DNA of 64,000 nt from Alkalibacterium putridalgicola (GTDB taxonomy: Bacteria; Bacillota; Bacilli; Lactobacillales; Carnobacteriaceae_A): NCBI RefSeq assembly GCF_900109825.1, contig NZ_FOBL01000001.1:62001-126000 (forward strand). The letters run 5' to 3'. How positions within the stretch are numbered: the stretch's first letter is position 1; the number at the start of each line of letters is the position of its first letter. Positions 17,043 through 25,817 of the stretch are shown here, piece by piece. Both the position numbers and the translations under genes were made by a program. The notes beneath the pieces were generated by a model, which ran no database searches, was not told where the DNA came from, and saw only the letters and a program-made list of their open reading frames with translations.

Positions 17043-18497
17043 TTACTTTTTAGGCAGCTCGTTAAATTTAAATAATTTGTTCAAAATCACTTCCCAGGCC
17101 AGTTCTCTCTTTTGTTCTATATGACCAGGCTGCCGCTGATAAGGTAAGCTTAATTGAGAGTCACAGCTAGAACAACAGTCACCGGGATATTCGTTGAGTT
17201 CTTCGTTAAAATAATTCAATAGCATTTTTCGTTTACATCTGTCTACAGAAGCATACTGAACCATGACACTCAACTGTTGTTTTTTATACCGTTTTCGTTC
17301 TGATATACGATTTAATGCTTCATTGATATCTATATTTTGATTTATAAAGTATTTTGCGAGTCTGGTTTTGCTGTCATCATTCAGAGCTTCCAGTGCCTTT
17401 GGATGTCTATAGGCATATCTCAATTCGTTCTCTTCAGGCAGTGACTCTTCCTGCAGCCTATTCTGAAGATATTCATCCCCGTTCTCATAAAGGAGCAGCG
17501 CAATGCCGCCTTTCCTGTCTCTGCTTGCCCGGCCGATTTCCTGAAGATACATTTCTGGATTTGCTGGCATATGATAGTGGATCACGTACCTGATATCGGG
17601 TTTGTCGATCCCCATCCCAAAGGCACTCGTTGCACAGATGATATCCAGCTCGTTCGTCAGAAACTGTGCCTGTATTTTTTTCTTGTCTTTTGCTTCAATA
17701 TCACTGTGGTAACTTTCAGCAGTATATTCGGTGGTTTCTCTGATCATTCTGGCGATCGCATCTGCACCTTTTTTACTGGAAAAATATATGATGCCTGAAC
17801 GTCCGAATGCTTCGATCGCATTAAAGAGCCTGGTATCTTTATCTCCCGTACACTGTTCCACTCTTAATTGTATTGATGGCCGATCAACAGAATAAATCAC
17901 TTCCTTGACCTTTCCATGGAGATTCAGATTTTCGATGATTTCATCTCTGACCGTTTTCACAGCAGTCGCCGTCAGCGCCATAGTCAAAGGATCGTTTAAA
18001 TGGTTTCTTAACTCTCCCAGTTTCAGATAATCGGGGCGAAAGTCCATACCCCACTGAGAAATACAATGCGCTTCATCTACAACAAGCAAAGAAACGGTCA
18101 AGTTCTTCAAGTGGTCAAGAATCCACTCCTGCTGCAGCATCTCCGGAGACATGAAAATAAACTTATACGTATGTAGAGAGCTGACGACCATCTTTTTTTC
18201 CTTTTGAGACATAAAACTGTTCAAAGCAACGACTGACTTCTCCCCGTTCTTTTTCATCGTTTCGACTTGGTCTTCCATAAGAGAAAGCAGTGGCGAAACA
18301 ATAAGCGTAGCTCCGGGCAGGAAATAGGACGGCAGCTGATAACAAAGTGACTTCCCTGTTCCTGTAGGCAACATGACCAGAGAATGATATCCAGTCAAAG
18401 CCGTTTCGATCGCCTCTTTTTGTCCCGGCCTGAATGAAGTAAAACCGAACCTTGATTCGAGCCTCTCATACATCTGTTTTTCAAGTAAGTCATCCAT
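17043..18497 (-). CDS. recQ: ATP-dependent DNA helicase RecQ (short form)
   Basis: 3'-5' DNA helicase in recombinational repair. 484 residues with RecQ motif FRPGQKEAIETAL (about 22-34), Walker A MLPTGTGKS, DEAH box VVDEAHCISQWG, motif V ATSAFGMGIDKPDIR and motif VI QEIGRASRDRK. The zinc-binding cysteines are present (RCKRKMLLNYFN then CCSSC, about 425-450). It ends soon after, so the winged-helix is reduced and the HRDC domain absent, as in Bacillus RecQ next to ypbB. The start overlaps the ypbB-like gene by 8 bases, so translation is coupled. Confidence 0.94.
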   Translation of the reverse strand: MDDLLEKQMYERLESRFGFTSFRPGQKEAIETALTGYHSLVMLPTGTGKSLCYQLPSYFLPGATLIVSPLLSLMEDQVETMKKNGEKSVVALNSFMSQKEKKMVVSSLHTYKFIFMSPEMLQQEWILDHLKNLTVSLLVVDEAHCISQWGMDFRPDYLKLGELRNHLNDPLTMALTATAVKTVRDEIIENLNLHGKVKEVIYSVDRPSIQLRVEQCTGDKDTRLFNAIEAFGRSGIIYFSSKKGADAIARMIRETTEYTAESYHSDIEAKDKKKIQAQFLTNELDIICATSAFGMGIDKPDIRYVIHYHMPANPEMYLQEIGRASRDRKGGIALLLYENGDEYLQNRLQEESLPEENELRYAYRHPKALEALNDDSKTRLAKYFINQNIDINEALNRISERKRYKKQQLSVMVQYASVDRCKRKMLLNYFNEELNEYPGDCCSSCDSQLSLPYQRQPGHIEQKRELAWEVILNKLFKFNELPKK

Positions 18498-19542
18498 AAC
18501 GTCGCATCCTTTCGATCTCGACTAAACGAAAAGTGAAAAAATCCAGATCATCGATCAGAGTTTTCGCTTCAGCATATTTCACCGAGGGATTTGTTTCAAG
18601 TAATTCATGGCAGGCAGTAAAGTGTTGAGCTCGGATATACCGTTTAAAGTACGGCCAGTCGGTTATCAGAACGCATTCCAGTATGTGCTCTTTAATGGTA
18701 TTAGCTTTCAGTTTTCTTCTTCTGGCAATTTCTTCTATGCCCTTACCTTCTTCAAGCAGATGCTTTGATATTCTTGCACTGTGACTTAATCCCTCATCAC
18801 AATCCATATGTGTCGTTTCCCATAGTGACTTAAGCAGAGGATATCGGTCTCCATCTAATCGAGCTGATTTGTAACTGAGCTGATCAATGAAGACGGCATA
18901 GTGTTTTTGGGATAATCCAAATGTTTCCTGCATCTGACGGCTGGTACTCCCGCTGACATTGTAACCAGTGAGATGGCCGGCAATAAAGTCAGCCTCTTTG
19001 GGCAGCAACGTCTGGAAGAAGGCTCTCAGCTCTTTGAACCAGTCTGCAGTCAATTCATCCATTGACCTCCCCTGTTCTCCCAGCCACTTTTTCAGGCTTT
19101 GCTGATCATCCAGTGACGAAAGATAAGGCAGGTAATGCTTATTATTATTACTGTACTCTGAGAAGACCTGTGTTGTAAAAATCAGACGATGCCAAAAAAG
19201 CGGCTTAGTCGCCGAATAGCGCAACTGATCCAATTCGTTGTTCACTGGAAAAGCATCCGTAAAAGTTTCTTTGACTTTCGCCCCCTTCGCAGTCTGGCAC
19301 AGACTCCCTTCATTCAAATCAACGAGCTCGTTCTCAAGAAGAGTATTTGTCAGACTCTCCCATTCTCTTAAAGAAAGCTCCGGAAATAGGCCAAACAGAG
19401 TGTAGAGCTTATTTTTCTCAACATTAAACAGGACTGAAGGGGTACGCTTTCCTCCCGCGATTAGACTGAGCTGTTTAGCTGTCACACGCGTTTGCTCGTT
19501 AAACAAGCTCAGTATGAATTTGAAAATAAAATCTTCTCTCAC
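18490..19542 (-). CDS. YpbB-like helix-turn-helix protein
   Basis: 350-residue protein of unknown biochemical role that in Firmicutes is encoded with recQ. The C-terminal part (about 265-345) has EEGKGIEEIARRRKLKANTI followed by helices, matching the helicase-associated helix-turn-helix domain. The rest is helical without recognised motifs. The start is GTG with GGAGGTG eight bases before it. Overlap with recQ suggests that the two proteins act together, perhaps as an accessory DNA-binding factor; this is inference. Confidence 0.8.
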   Translation of the reverse strand: MREDFIFKFILSLFNEQTRVTAKQLSLIAGGKRTPSVLFNVEKNKLYTLFGLFPELSLREWESLTNTLLENELVDLNEGSLCQTAKGAKVKETFTDAFPVNNELDQLRYSATKPLFWHRLIFTTQVFSEYSNNNKHYLPYLSSLDDQQSLKKWLGEQGRSMDELTADWFKELRAFFQTLLPKEADFIAGHLTGYNVSGSTSRQMQETFGLSQKHYAVFIDQLSYKSARLDGDRYPLLKSLWETTHMDCDEGLSHSARISKHLLEEGKGIEEIARRRKLKANTIKEHILECVLITDWPYFKRYIRAQHFTACHELLETNPSVKYAEAKTLIDDLDFFTFRLVEIERMRRYG

Positions 19543-19584
19543 TCTTATGACACCTCCGCGGATATCCTTGCATATTTGATTCCT

Positions 19585-19613
19585 ATTATAACATTATTTC
19601 AAGAATGTCTTAA
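19585..19613 (-). promoter_or_regulatory. Promoter of ypbB-recQ
   Basis: TTAAGA (19608-19613), 17 bases, TATAAT (19585-19590) on the minus strand. Confidence 0.65.
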
Positions 19614-19638
19614 TGAGAAATATGACTTTTGTCAAAAC

Positions 19639-19693
19639 AAAAAAAGAGAACAAACCATACCTTGAATCAATCGGGTATGATTTATTCTCTTTT
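19639..19693 (-). terminator. Terminator of ribU
   Basis: On the minus strand AAAGAGAATAAATCATACC pairs imperfectly with GGTATGGTTTGTTCTCTTT, followed by TTTTG. The symmetric arms could act in both directions. Confidence 0.9.
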
Positions 19694-19710
19694 AGAAAAA
19701 GTTTTTTTAA

Positions 19711-20322
19711 TTAGTGCGTTTCATTAGCGACCATTCTGTGCGCCCGCTTTTTTTCATATTTTTTCTTCGTTTTATCCAGCCAAGGTTTAAGTTTGCTAAA
19801 GGCAACGTAGAAAACAAGTCCAACCAGTACACCTTTGATCAAGTTAAAAGGAACCACGGCTAATAGTAGATACGTACGCATAGGACCGACATCGAATCCC
19901 ATAACAGCCATATAGGCTGGAGCAATAAACAGCCAGTTCAGTACCGACATCATGACTGTCAAGGACAACGTTGATGAAAAGATACCCGCTATTTTATTTT
20001 TTAACGATGAACCATGTTTGATGAGTACAAGGTAGATCGGCAGTGTAAACGAAACTGAAGCTATAAATGCCGCAGTATCACCGATCGGGAATCCCATTTC
20101 TCCACCTTTTTGGGCATAGGATAAGAGTGAGCGAATAAACGCGATCGTGATTCCTGCTGCTGGCCCATATACATACATGCCGAATAACACGGCTAAATCA
20201 CTGAAATCCACCTTCAAAAATGGTGAACCAGGCAGTACCGGAAAAGCTAACATGGATATCACCCAGGCTAATGATGCTAACATGGCGACACCTACTAATT
20301 TCTTCGTCTTGCTGTTTGACAT
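19711..20322 (-). CDS. ribU: Riboflavin ECF transporter substrate-binding subunit RibU
   Basis: Membrane S-component that captures riboflavin and works with the shared ECF energy-coupling module (not in the window). 203 residues with about six hydrophobic segments: VGVAMLASLAWVISMLAFP, FSDLAVLFGMYVYGPAAG, then AFIASVSFTLPIYLVLI and others, and a basic tail KPWLDKTKKKYEKKRAHR. The FMN riboswitch directly upstream, with an attenuator, confirms the flavin link. AGGAGG precedes the ATG. Confidence 0.95.
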   Translation of the reverse strand: MSNSKTKKLVGVAMLASLAWVISMLAFPVLPGSPFLKVDFSDLAVLFGMYVYGPAAGITIAFIRSLLSYAQKGGEMGFPIGDTAAFIASVSFTLPIYLVLIKHGSSLKNKIAGIFSSTLSLTVMMSVLNWLFIAPAYMAVMGFDVGPMRTYLLLAVVPFNLIKGVLVGLVFYVAFSKLKPWLDKTKKKYEKKRAHRMVANETH

Positions 20323-20411
20323 AATAAATCCTCCTGAAAGGATCCATCCTACTTAGGGTGAACTCCACTGAATACCACTGACATGCTGCTGCCCCCGAAA
20401 GATGAAGAAAC

Positions 20412-20454
20412 AAAAAAACTCTGCTTGTCTCCATATTTCAGGAAGCAAACAGAG
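20412..20454 (-). terminator. Attenuator terminator of the FMN riboswitch
   Basis: A 14-base-pair imperfect stem (20419-20432 with 20441-20454) followed by seven T on the minus strand lies between the aptamer and ribU, about 90 bases before the start codon. FMN binding would be expected to favour this terminator. Confidence 0.88.
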
Positions 20455-20486
20455 CTATAGACAGATTTATATTCAGTCAAAAAGCT

Positions 20487-20600
20487 CCATCTTCTTTATC
20501 CAGACTATACTGTCGGTACTGGAATTACACCAGTTCAGCAATTTTACTCGCTCGTGGACTATACCACCGGTAGGGATTTGCACCCTGCCCCTGAAGATGA
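20487..20600 (-). promoter_or_regulatory. FMN riboswitch (RFN element)
   Basis: The minus strand carries the conserved aptamer parts in order: P1 CATCTTC, AGGGGCAGGGTGCAAATCCC, TACCGGTGGTATAGTCCACG, GAACTGGTGTAATTCCAGTACCGACAGTATAGTC (in pieces), closing P1 GAAGATG. P1 pairs exactly (20488-20494 with 20593-20599). Confidence 0.97.
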
Positions 20601-20627
20601 ATCATAATTATTTTATTTTCACTACTT

Positions 20628-20655
20628 ATTATAATGGAATAACAGAATTAGTCAA
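20628..20655 (-). promoter_or_regulatory. Promoter of the ribU riboswitch transcript
   Basis: TTGACT (20650-20655), 16 bases, TATAAT (20628-20633) on the minus strand, just after the histidine kinase gene. No terminator of its own was seen for that gene, so its transcript may run into the ribU attenuator. Confidence 0.8.
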
Positions 20656-20676
20656 GTGTTTGAATTGACATTCCGG

Positions 20677-22494
20677 TCACTCTTCTGAATCGTCTTCCTC
20701 GTCAGACATAGGGATGTGGATGATAAAGGCAGAACCTTCACCAAATGTCGACTCCACTTCAATGAATCCACCATGAGCTTCAATGATATTCTTGACCAGA
20801 GACAAGCCGATACCTGTTCCTTTGGCATTGGACGAATAATTATTCCGAGACTTATCTGCTTTGAAAAACCGGTCAAAGATATATGGCAGATCGTCTTCGG
20901 GTATGCCTGTCCCGGTATCCTTAACGATCATCACCACTTCATCCAATTCTTCTTCTTTAAGCAGCTGAAGGGTGACGATTTTTTCACTTTTCTCTGTCAT
21001 GCTGGTATGTCTGATTGCATTATTGATCAAGTTCACAAAAACCTGATCCATTTTATCTTTGTCAAGCATCTGGTGGATCGTTTCTTTCGGCGCTTCCATC
21101 TGGAGTGACACCTCAACATCACTCGCCATATTATCAAAACGGAACAGAAGATTACGCAGATAACTGTTCATATTGACTTCCGTCTTCTGCAATTCAATAT
21201 AGCCGGCTTCCATCCGTGACAAGTCCAGCATTTCGTTCACCATCCGGTTCATACGCTGAGATTCATCTCGAATGATCTGAGCCATTTCTTTCTTTTCTTC
21301 TATGCTTTCCGCTACGTCATCGAGTATGGCTTCACTATAGCCCTGGACCATCACTAGAGGGGTACGTAATTCATGAGAGATGTTATTGATAAAGTCGACT
21401 CTCATCCTGTCCAGACGATGTTCCTTAGTCAGATCTTTTGTGGAAACGACCAGACCACGGAGATCCTGGCTTTCACTTTCCAGTAGAGGCAGCACAGTTA
21501 CCACATAATACGTTTCTTCCATCTCAATGGTAAATTCGACTGATGCTTTCTCTTGAATGACTTCATCCAGTTTTGCTTCTATATCAACAAATTCATCCTG
21601 ATCTGAAAAATTCGATTCTTCGATCTGATAATGTGTGAGAAACAGATCACCAACAGGATTGGATAACAGAAGCGTTTTATCAGAATCGTAATAGATGATC
21701 CCGGTCTCGATATTATCCAGTATATGAGACAATAATTCTTTTTCCTGTTTAACGACCATCCGGTTCGTCTCAAGAGAATGTCCCATCTTATTCATCGCCA
21801 TGGCCAGCTCAGACAAGTCATCCCGTCCTGAGATCGGGAGCTGATGACTGAAATCATCCCGCGCAAAGTCGAAAGCGATATTAGTCATGGCGTTGATCGG
21901 TTCTGAAACATTTCGTTTAAGGTAGATATAATAATATACAGCCGCAAAGATATGCGCCAGCACAAGACCGGTAAGCAGATAACTGATGCGTCTTTCCAGC
22001 GTTACAAGAAAAGACAAGTCTGCCCAGGAATACAGCAGCGCATCTTCCCCATCGATGACCGTTGGCTGTATGTGAAAGACATAGGGGATCGTAGCATCGT
22101 ATTCGTCATTTTGGTCTGAGCGCATCTTAACGGACTCACTGGAATCAATAACGTCCATGATCCCTGGTTCCTCAGCGATCATTTCCTGTTCCTGTTCATC
22201 AAAGGGTAAGACCCACTCATCGTCGTTCGGGGTGTAAGTATCCTCTAGTAACAAGGCGAAATTCACTTGTGAATGAAAATTATTGATCGGCTCGATATTT
22301 TCCAATAAAAAATGCGGATCCGCAGTTGCCAGGCGTTCCACATTTTCTATGATCTGTTCATATTCATCCATATAGTTCTCTTTGATCTCCTGAGAATAGA
22401 AAACACCGTAAAATACAGTTGTGAAGACGAATGACAATAACGTGATCCCAAACGTAATGAGCCAGATCCTGATTGCCACTACATTTATCTTCAT
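20677..22494 (-). CDS. resE: Sensor histidine kinase, ResE/SrrB-like
   Basis: 605-residue membrane sensor. Transmembrane helix (about 8-32), an extracellular acidic domain (about 33-180), second helix (about 185-205), HAMP (about 200-255), PAS-like region with SHILDNIETGIIYYD (about 265-360), HisKA with the phosphorylated His in FINNISHELRTPLVMVQGYS (about 380), and ATPase boxes DQVFVNLINNAIRHT, DTGTGIPEDDLPYIFDRF and GTGIGLSLVKN. It follows its response regulator by 4 nt. The rluB-resD-resE-ribU order resembles Bacillus, where ResDE responds to oxygen limitation, but resABC are missing; the symbol rests mainly on synteny. Confidence 0.85.
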   Translation of the reverse strand: MKINVVAIRIWLITFGITLLSFVFTTVFYGVFYSQEIKENYMDEYEQIIENVERLATADPHFLLENIEPINNFHSQVNFALLLEDTYTPNDDEWVLPFDEQEQEMIAEEPGIMDVIDSSESVKMRSDQNDEYDATIPYVFHIQPTVIDGEDALLYSWADLSFLVTLERRISYLLTGLVLAHIFAAVYYYIYLKRNVSEPINAMTNIAFDFARDDFSHQLPISGRDDLSELAMAMNKMGHSLETNRMVVKQEKELLSHILDNIETGIIYYDSDKTLLLSNPVGDLFLTHYQIEESNFSDQDEFVDIEAKLDEVIQEKASVEFTIEMEETYYVVTVLPLLESESQDLRGLVVSTKDLTKEHRLDRMRVDFINNISHELRTPLVMVQGYSEAILDDVAESIEEKKEMAQIIRDESQRMNRMVNEMLDLSRMEAGYIELQKTEVNMNSYLRNLLFRFDNMASDVEVSLQMEAPKETIHQMLDKDKMDQVFVNLINNAIRHTSMTEKSEKIVTLQLLKEEELDEVVMIVKDTGTGIPEDDLPYIFDRFFKADKSRNNYSSNAKGTGIGLSLVKNIIEAHGGFIEVESTFGEGSAFIIHIPMSDEEDDSEE

Positions 22495-22498
22495 ACGC

Positions 22499-23242
22499 TT
22501 ACTCCTCTTCGTCTGGATAAGAATTCAGTTTGTACCCTAATCCCCAAACGGTTTCGATCATCTTAGATGCGACTTCTGATTCCTTTTTGAGCTTTTCTCT
22601 CAGACGCTTGATATGTGTATCCACCGTCCTCAGATCTCCGAAGAATTCATACTTCCACACTTCTCGGAGCAGCTGTTCCCTTCCAAAAATCTGATCCGGC
22701 GACGACATGAGATAATGCAGCAGGTCGTACTCTTTAGGCGTCAAATTGACCGATTTCCCGTCTGCTGTTACTCTTCTGGAATCATTGTCGATTTCCAGAT
22801 GAGGCAGTGTCAATGTATCTGAAACATCTCCGTTCGTTCCGGCAGGCGATTCACTTTTTGTCCGTTTGATAATGGCGGCCACACGCAGGACGATTTCCCT
22901 TGGACTGAATGGTTTGACGATATAATCATCCACACCCGCTTCAAAGCCCTGTATACGGTTCAATTCTTCCCCTTTCGCCGTCAGCATCATGATCGGGGTT
23001 TCTTTTTCTTTTCTGATTTCTTCTGCTACCTCAAGTCCGTCCATTTCCGGCATCATGACATCCAGAAGGATCAGATCATAATCATTTTCGAGAGCCAAAT
23101 CCAAAGCTTTTTGTCCATTTTCAGCTTCTTCAATGCTGTAATCAGCTTTTTCCAAATACATTTTTAGTAGTCTTCTGATTCTATCTTCATCATCAACTAC
23201 TAGCAATTTCTTTTTGTTGTCTTGATTAGTCTCTTCGGTCAC
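22499..23242 (-). CDS. resD: OmpR-family response regulator, ResD/SrrA-like
   Basis: 247 residues. Receiver domain (about 12-125) with acidic pair VVDDED, phosphoacceptor Asp in LILLDVMMPEMDG (about 56), Thr in MLTAKG and Lys in YIVKPFSPRE; OmpR-type winged-helix domain (about 145-240) with LTPKEYDLLHYLMSSP and VDTHIKRLREKLKK. It starts with GTG, with GAGGAG at proper spacing, and is co-transcribed with the kinase. DNA targets are unknown; respiration- or redox-linked genes are a guess from the family. Confidence 0.88.
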   Translation of the reverse strand: MTEETNQDNKKKLLVVDDEDRIRRLLKMYLEKADYSIEEAENGQKALDLALENDYDLILLDVMMPEMDGLEVAEEIRKEKETPIMMLTAKGEELNRIQGFEAGVDDYIVKPFSPREIVLRVAAIIKRTKSESPAGTNGDVSDTLTLPHLEIDNDSRRVTADGKSVNLTPKEYDLLHYLMSSPDQIFGREQLLREVWKYEFFGDLRTVDTHIKRLREKLKKESEVASKMIETVWGLGYKLNSYPDEEE

Positions 23243-23316
23243 GTTTAGACACTCCTCTAATTCATACTTTAGTCATTGCTAGTATCTCATCTGCTCAGCA
23301 AATATCATCTATAACT

Positions 23317-23346
23317 ATTATAACGAATGCGCTTTGATTCCGCCAA
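23317..23346 (-). promoter_or_regulatory. Probable promoter of resDE
   Basis: TTGGCG (23341-23346), 18 bases, TATAAT (23317-23322) on the minus strand in the rluB-resD gap. Confidence 0.6.
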
Positions 23347-23357
23347 TATATTCGCTT

Positions 23358-24083
23358 TTAAGAGTTTTCTTTAACGAGCTGTTTCAGCTTGTTCACTTCG
23401 AATGTTTTCAGTTCACGCCATTCTCCAGACTGCAGCCCTTCAGTCGTCAAGAAGCCATACCGGTCTCTGTTCAGTTTTTCAACAGGATGTCCCACTGCCT
23501 TAAGCATTTTTTTGACCTGATGATTTTTTCCTTCGTGAATGGTCAGCTCGACCATACTCTTATTCTTTTTGATATCGATATCTATAATCCTCGCCTTAGC
23601 AGGGCGCGTTTTGTAGCCATCGATTTCGAGCCCTTTTTCCAGTTTTGAAATGGATGATTTATGAATAAGTCCCTCTACTTTAGCAATATACGTTTTCTCT
23701 ATCCCGTATTTGGGATGAGTAAGCTGGTTGGTCAGTTCACCGTCATTCGTTAATAAAAGCACACCAGTTGTATCGTAATCCAGACGACCAACAGGATAAA
23801 CGCGCTGATCGACGTGAGAGAAAAAGTCGACCACTGTTTTTCTGCCTTTAGGATCATCAGCACTTGAGATGACTCCTCTAGGTTTATTCAATATGAAGTA
23901 TAATTTTTCTTCTTTAGTGATCGGAACACCGTCTACTGCGATCGTATCCGCATGACTTACATTCAGCCCCATCTCGGTAACCACTTTACCATTAACTTGT
24001 ACTCGGCCTTCTTTGATCAATTTTTCTGAGCCTCTACGGGAAGCGATTCCCGCATGTGCCATAACTTTTTGTAGACGTTCCAT
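23358..24083 (-). CDS. rluB: 23S rRNA pseudouridine synthase RluB
   Basis: Forms pseudouridine in 23S rRNA helix 89 region (RluB/RsuA family). 241 residues: N-terminal S4 RNA-binding domain (about 1-60, MERLQKVMAHAGIASRRGSE) and catalytic domain with the Asp in GRLDYDTTGVLLLTNDG (about 101-117) and the downstream EGKNHQVKKMLKAVGHPV motif. AAGGAG precedes the ATG. It lies 11 nt after scpB, the usual scpA-scpB-rluB order. Confidence 0.93.
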   Translation of the reverse strand: MERLQKVMAHAGIASRRGSEKLIKEGRVQVNGKVVTEMGLNVSHADTIAVDGVPITKEEKLYFILNKPRGVISSADDPKGRKTVVDFFSHVDQRVYPVGRLDYDTTGVLLLTNDGELTNQLTHPKYGIEKTYIAKVEGLIHKSSISKLEKGLEIDGYKTRPAKARIIDIDIKKNKSMVELTIHEGKNHQVKKMLKAVGHPVEKLNRDRYGFLTTEGLQSGEWRELKTFEVNKLKQLVKENS

Positions 24084-24094
24084 AATAATCTCCT

Positions 24095-24649
24095 TTAAAA
24101 TTCTAATTCTTCATCAAATAAACGCTGATTTTCGATTTTTTCTTCGACTTCAAGTTCAGGTAATTCTGTCAGATCATTCAATCCAAAATAATCCAGGAAA
24201 TAGTCGGTCGTACCATAAAGTACCGGACGTCCGGGCGCCTCCACACGTCCTATTTCTTGAATCAGATTTCTTAGTTTCAGTTTCTGAAGACTTGAAGACA
24301 ATTGAACGCCTCTGATATCTTCGATTTCCATTCGCGTGATCGGCTGCTTATACGCAATGACGGCTAAGGTTTCAACTGAAGCCTTGCTTAATTTTTTCGA
24401 TAAAGGAGACTGAGCATACTGTTCGATGACCGCTGAAAATTCTTTCTTCGTGACCAGACGATAGGTTTCTGCAGTTTCTATAAGCTTGAGACCGCTGTTT
24501 TCCTCGTTCAAGTAACGTTCAGATAGTTCTTCAAGACACGCTTTAACATGCTCGGGGGTCGATTTGGTCAACTGAGCCAAATCATTCAGCCTCATCCCCT
24601 CTTCCCCGGCTATGAATAATAAAGCTTCATATGTAGCAAACTCATTCAT
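24095..24649 (-). CDS. scpB: Segregation and condensation protein B
   Basis: Winged-helix subunit of the SMC-ScpAB condensin complex that compacts and segregates the chromosome. 184 residues with two winged-helix domains; signature LSKASVETLAVIAYKQPITR (about 87-106) and the EAPGRPVLYGTTDYFLDYFGL end region. It overlaps the end of scpA by 8 bases, with no strong binding site of its own, so translation is coupled. Confidence 0.96.
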   Translation of the reverse strand: MNEFATYEALLFIAGEEGMRLNDLAQLTKSTPEHVKACLEELSERYLNEENSGLKLIETAETYRLVTKKEFSAVIEQYAQSPLSKKLSKASVETLAVIAYKQPITRMEIEDIRGVQLSSSLQKLKLRNLIQEIGRVEAPGRPVLYGTTDYFLDYFGLNDLTELPELEVEEKIENQRLFDEELEF

Positions 24650-25415
24650 CTGGCTGACTCAGTCCTTTCTCCTCCTGCTGTACACGTGATAAATAAATTT
24701 CACCAAAGCTCTCACTCTGTTTGATGATGACCCTGTTGTCCTTCATCATCTCCAGCAGAGCCAGAAAGGTGACGACATATTCTCTTTTGGTCGGTCTGGA
24801 AAAGAGCAGTCTAAAAGGAATGGCCTGTGTGCTTTTCAGCATCCTTCTTTCAAGCCACTCGATTTTCTCATTCACTGTGATTTCTTCCAGATCGATCGTG
24901 CTGGGTGCGGGATCCAGCCATTCTTTTCTTCTAAACATTTCACCGAAAGCTCCAATAAGATCTCTCAGTTCCAGTTCTCCCGCTTCCATAGGAACAAACT
25001 GCTGAAAATGGGTCAAGTCTTCATGTGGTTTCGAGTAATGCTGCTCCCTGGTTTTCCGGTGCTCATTCAGTTTAGTCGATGCATATTTTATCTTGCGATA
25101 CTCGAGGAGTTTCTGCTGAAGATTCTCGATGGAATCTTCTTCAACGGCATACTCTTCCCCTTCTTCTTCCCATGATTCATTTCTTGGAAGAAGCAGTTGA
25201 CTCTTGATCGACATCAGAGTAGCGGCCATGACAAGATATTCCCCTGCCACGTCCAGCCGGAGCATCTGCATGGCATGGATATAATTTAAATACTGTTCAG
25301 TTATTTCTTTGATGGGGATATCATAGATATCTATCTCCAGTTTATTGATCAAATGAAGCAGCAAATCAAGTGGACCTTCAAATATATCCAAGTTTACTTT
25401 CCATTTTTCGCTCAT
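24642..25415 (-). CDS. scpA: Segregation and condensation protein A
   Basis: Kleisin subunit that bridges the SMC heads. 257 residues: N-terminal FEGPLDLLLHLINKLEIDIY (about 13-32), LVMAATLMSIKSQLLLPR (about 62-79) and the C-terminal winged helix with VVTFLALLEMMKDNRV. The acidic middle is typical. Follows the ribT-like gene by 21 nt. Confidence 0.96.
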   Translation of the reverse strand: MSEKWKVNLDIFEGPLDLLLHLINKLEIDIYDIPIKEITEQYLNYIHAMQMLRLDVAGEYLVMAATLMSIKSQLLLPRNESWEEEGEEYAVEEDSIENLQQKLLEYRKIKYASTKLNEHRKTREQHYSKPHEDLTHFQQFVPMEAGELELRDLIGAFGEMFRRKEWLDPAPSTIDLEEITVNEKIEWLERRMLKSTQAIPFRLLFSRPTKREYVVTFLALLEMMKDNRVIIKQSESFGEIYLSRVQQEEKGLSQPDE

Positions 25416-25436
25416 TCGGATTCCTACTTTGTTGTG

Positions 25437-25802
25437 TTATTGATGATCTGTTCCTTTTTGCCATTTCGTAACAATCGAGGCCGTTTCAAGTGTACCGACA
25501 ATACGCTTCGATGCATAGATTTTTGACAGCGCCGTCAGCATACGGTATGCCATCCCTTCTTCACGATAGGAAGGATTGACCGCAATGTGTCTCAAGAGAA
25601 CGATTTCTTCATCCTCTTCTATACCGACAACACCGGCTAAATCTCCTGTTTCCTCACTTTTCCATAAAAACAGCTGCCTGTTATCTTCCTGATTGTACCA
25701 TTCCATTTCCTTTGTCAAACGAGCTGTCTCTTTTAAATCAGGAACGTAGGACAGTAATCCCATCGTTATTTTCTGATAATCAGCTTTGTATCTGATGAGC
25801 AT
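25437..25802 (-). CDS. GNAT-family acetyltransferase (RibT-like)
   Basis: 121-residue N-acetyltransferase. The acetyl-CoA binding stretch is RHIAVNPSYREEGMAYRML (about 73-91), preceded by the strand LAGVVGIEEDEEIVLL. In Firmicutes a short GNAT called RibT often precedes scpA, and size and position agree; its substrate is not known. AGGAGGG precedes the ATG. It lies 15 nt after lysA, likely in one operon. Confidence 0.82.
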   Translation of the reverse strand: MLIRYKADYQKITMGLLSYVPDLKETARLTKEMEWYNQEDNRQLFLWKSEETGDLAGVVGIEEDEEIVLLRHIAVNPSYREEGMAYRMLTALSKIYASKRIVGTLETASIVTKWQKGTDHQ

Positions 25803-25817
25803 AAAAGCCCTCCTATT

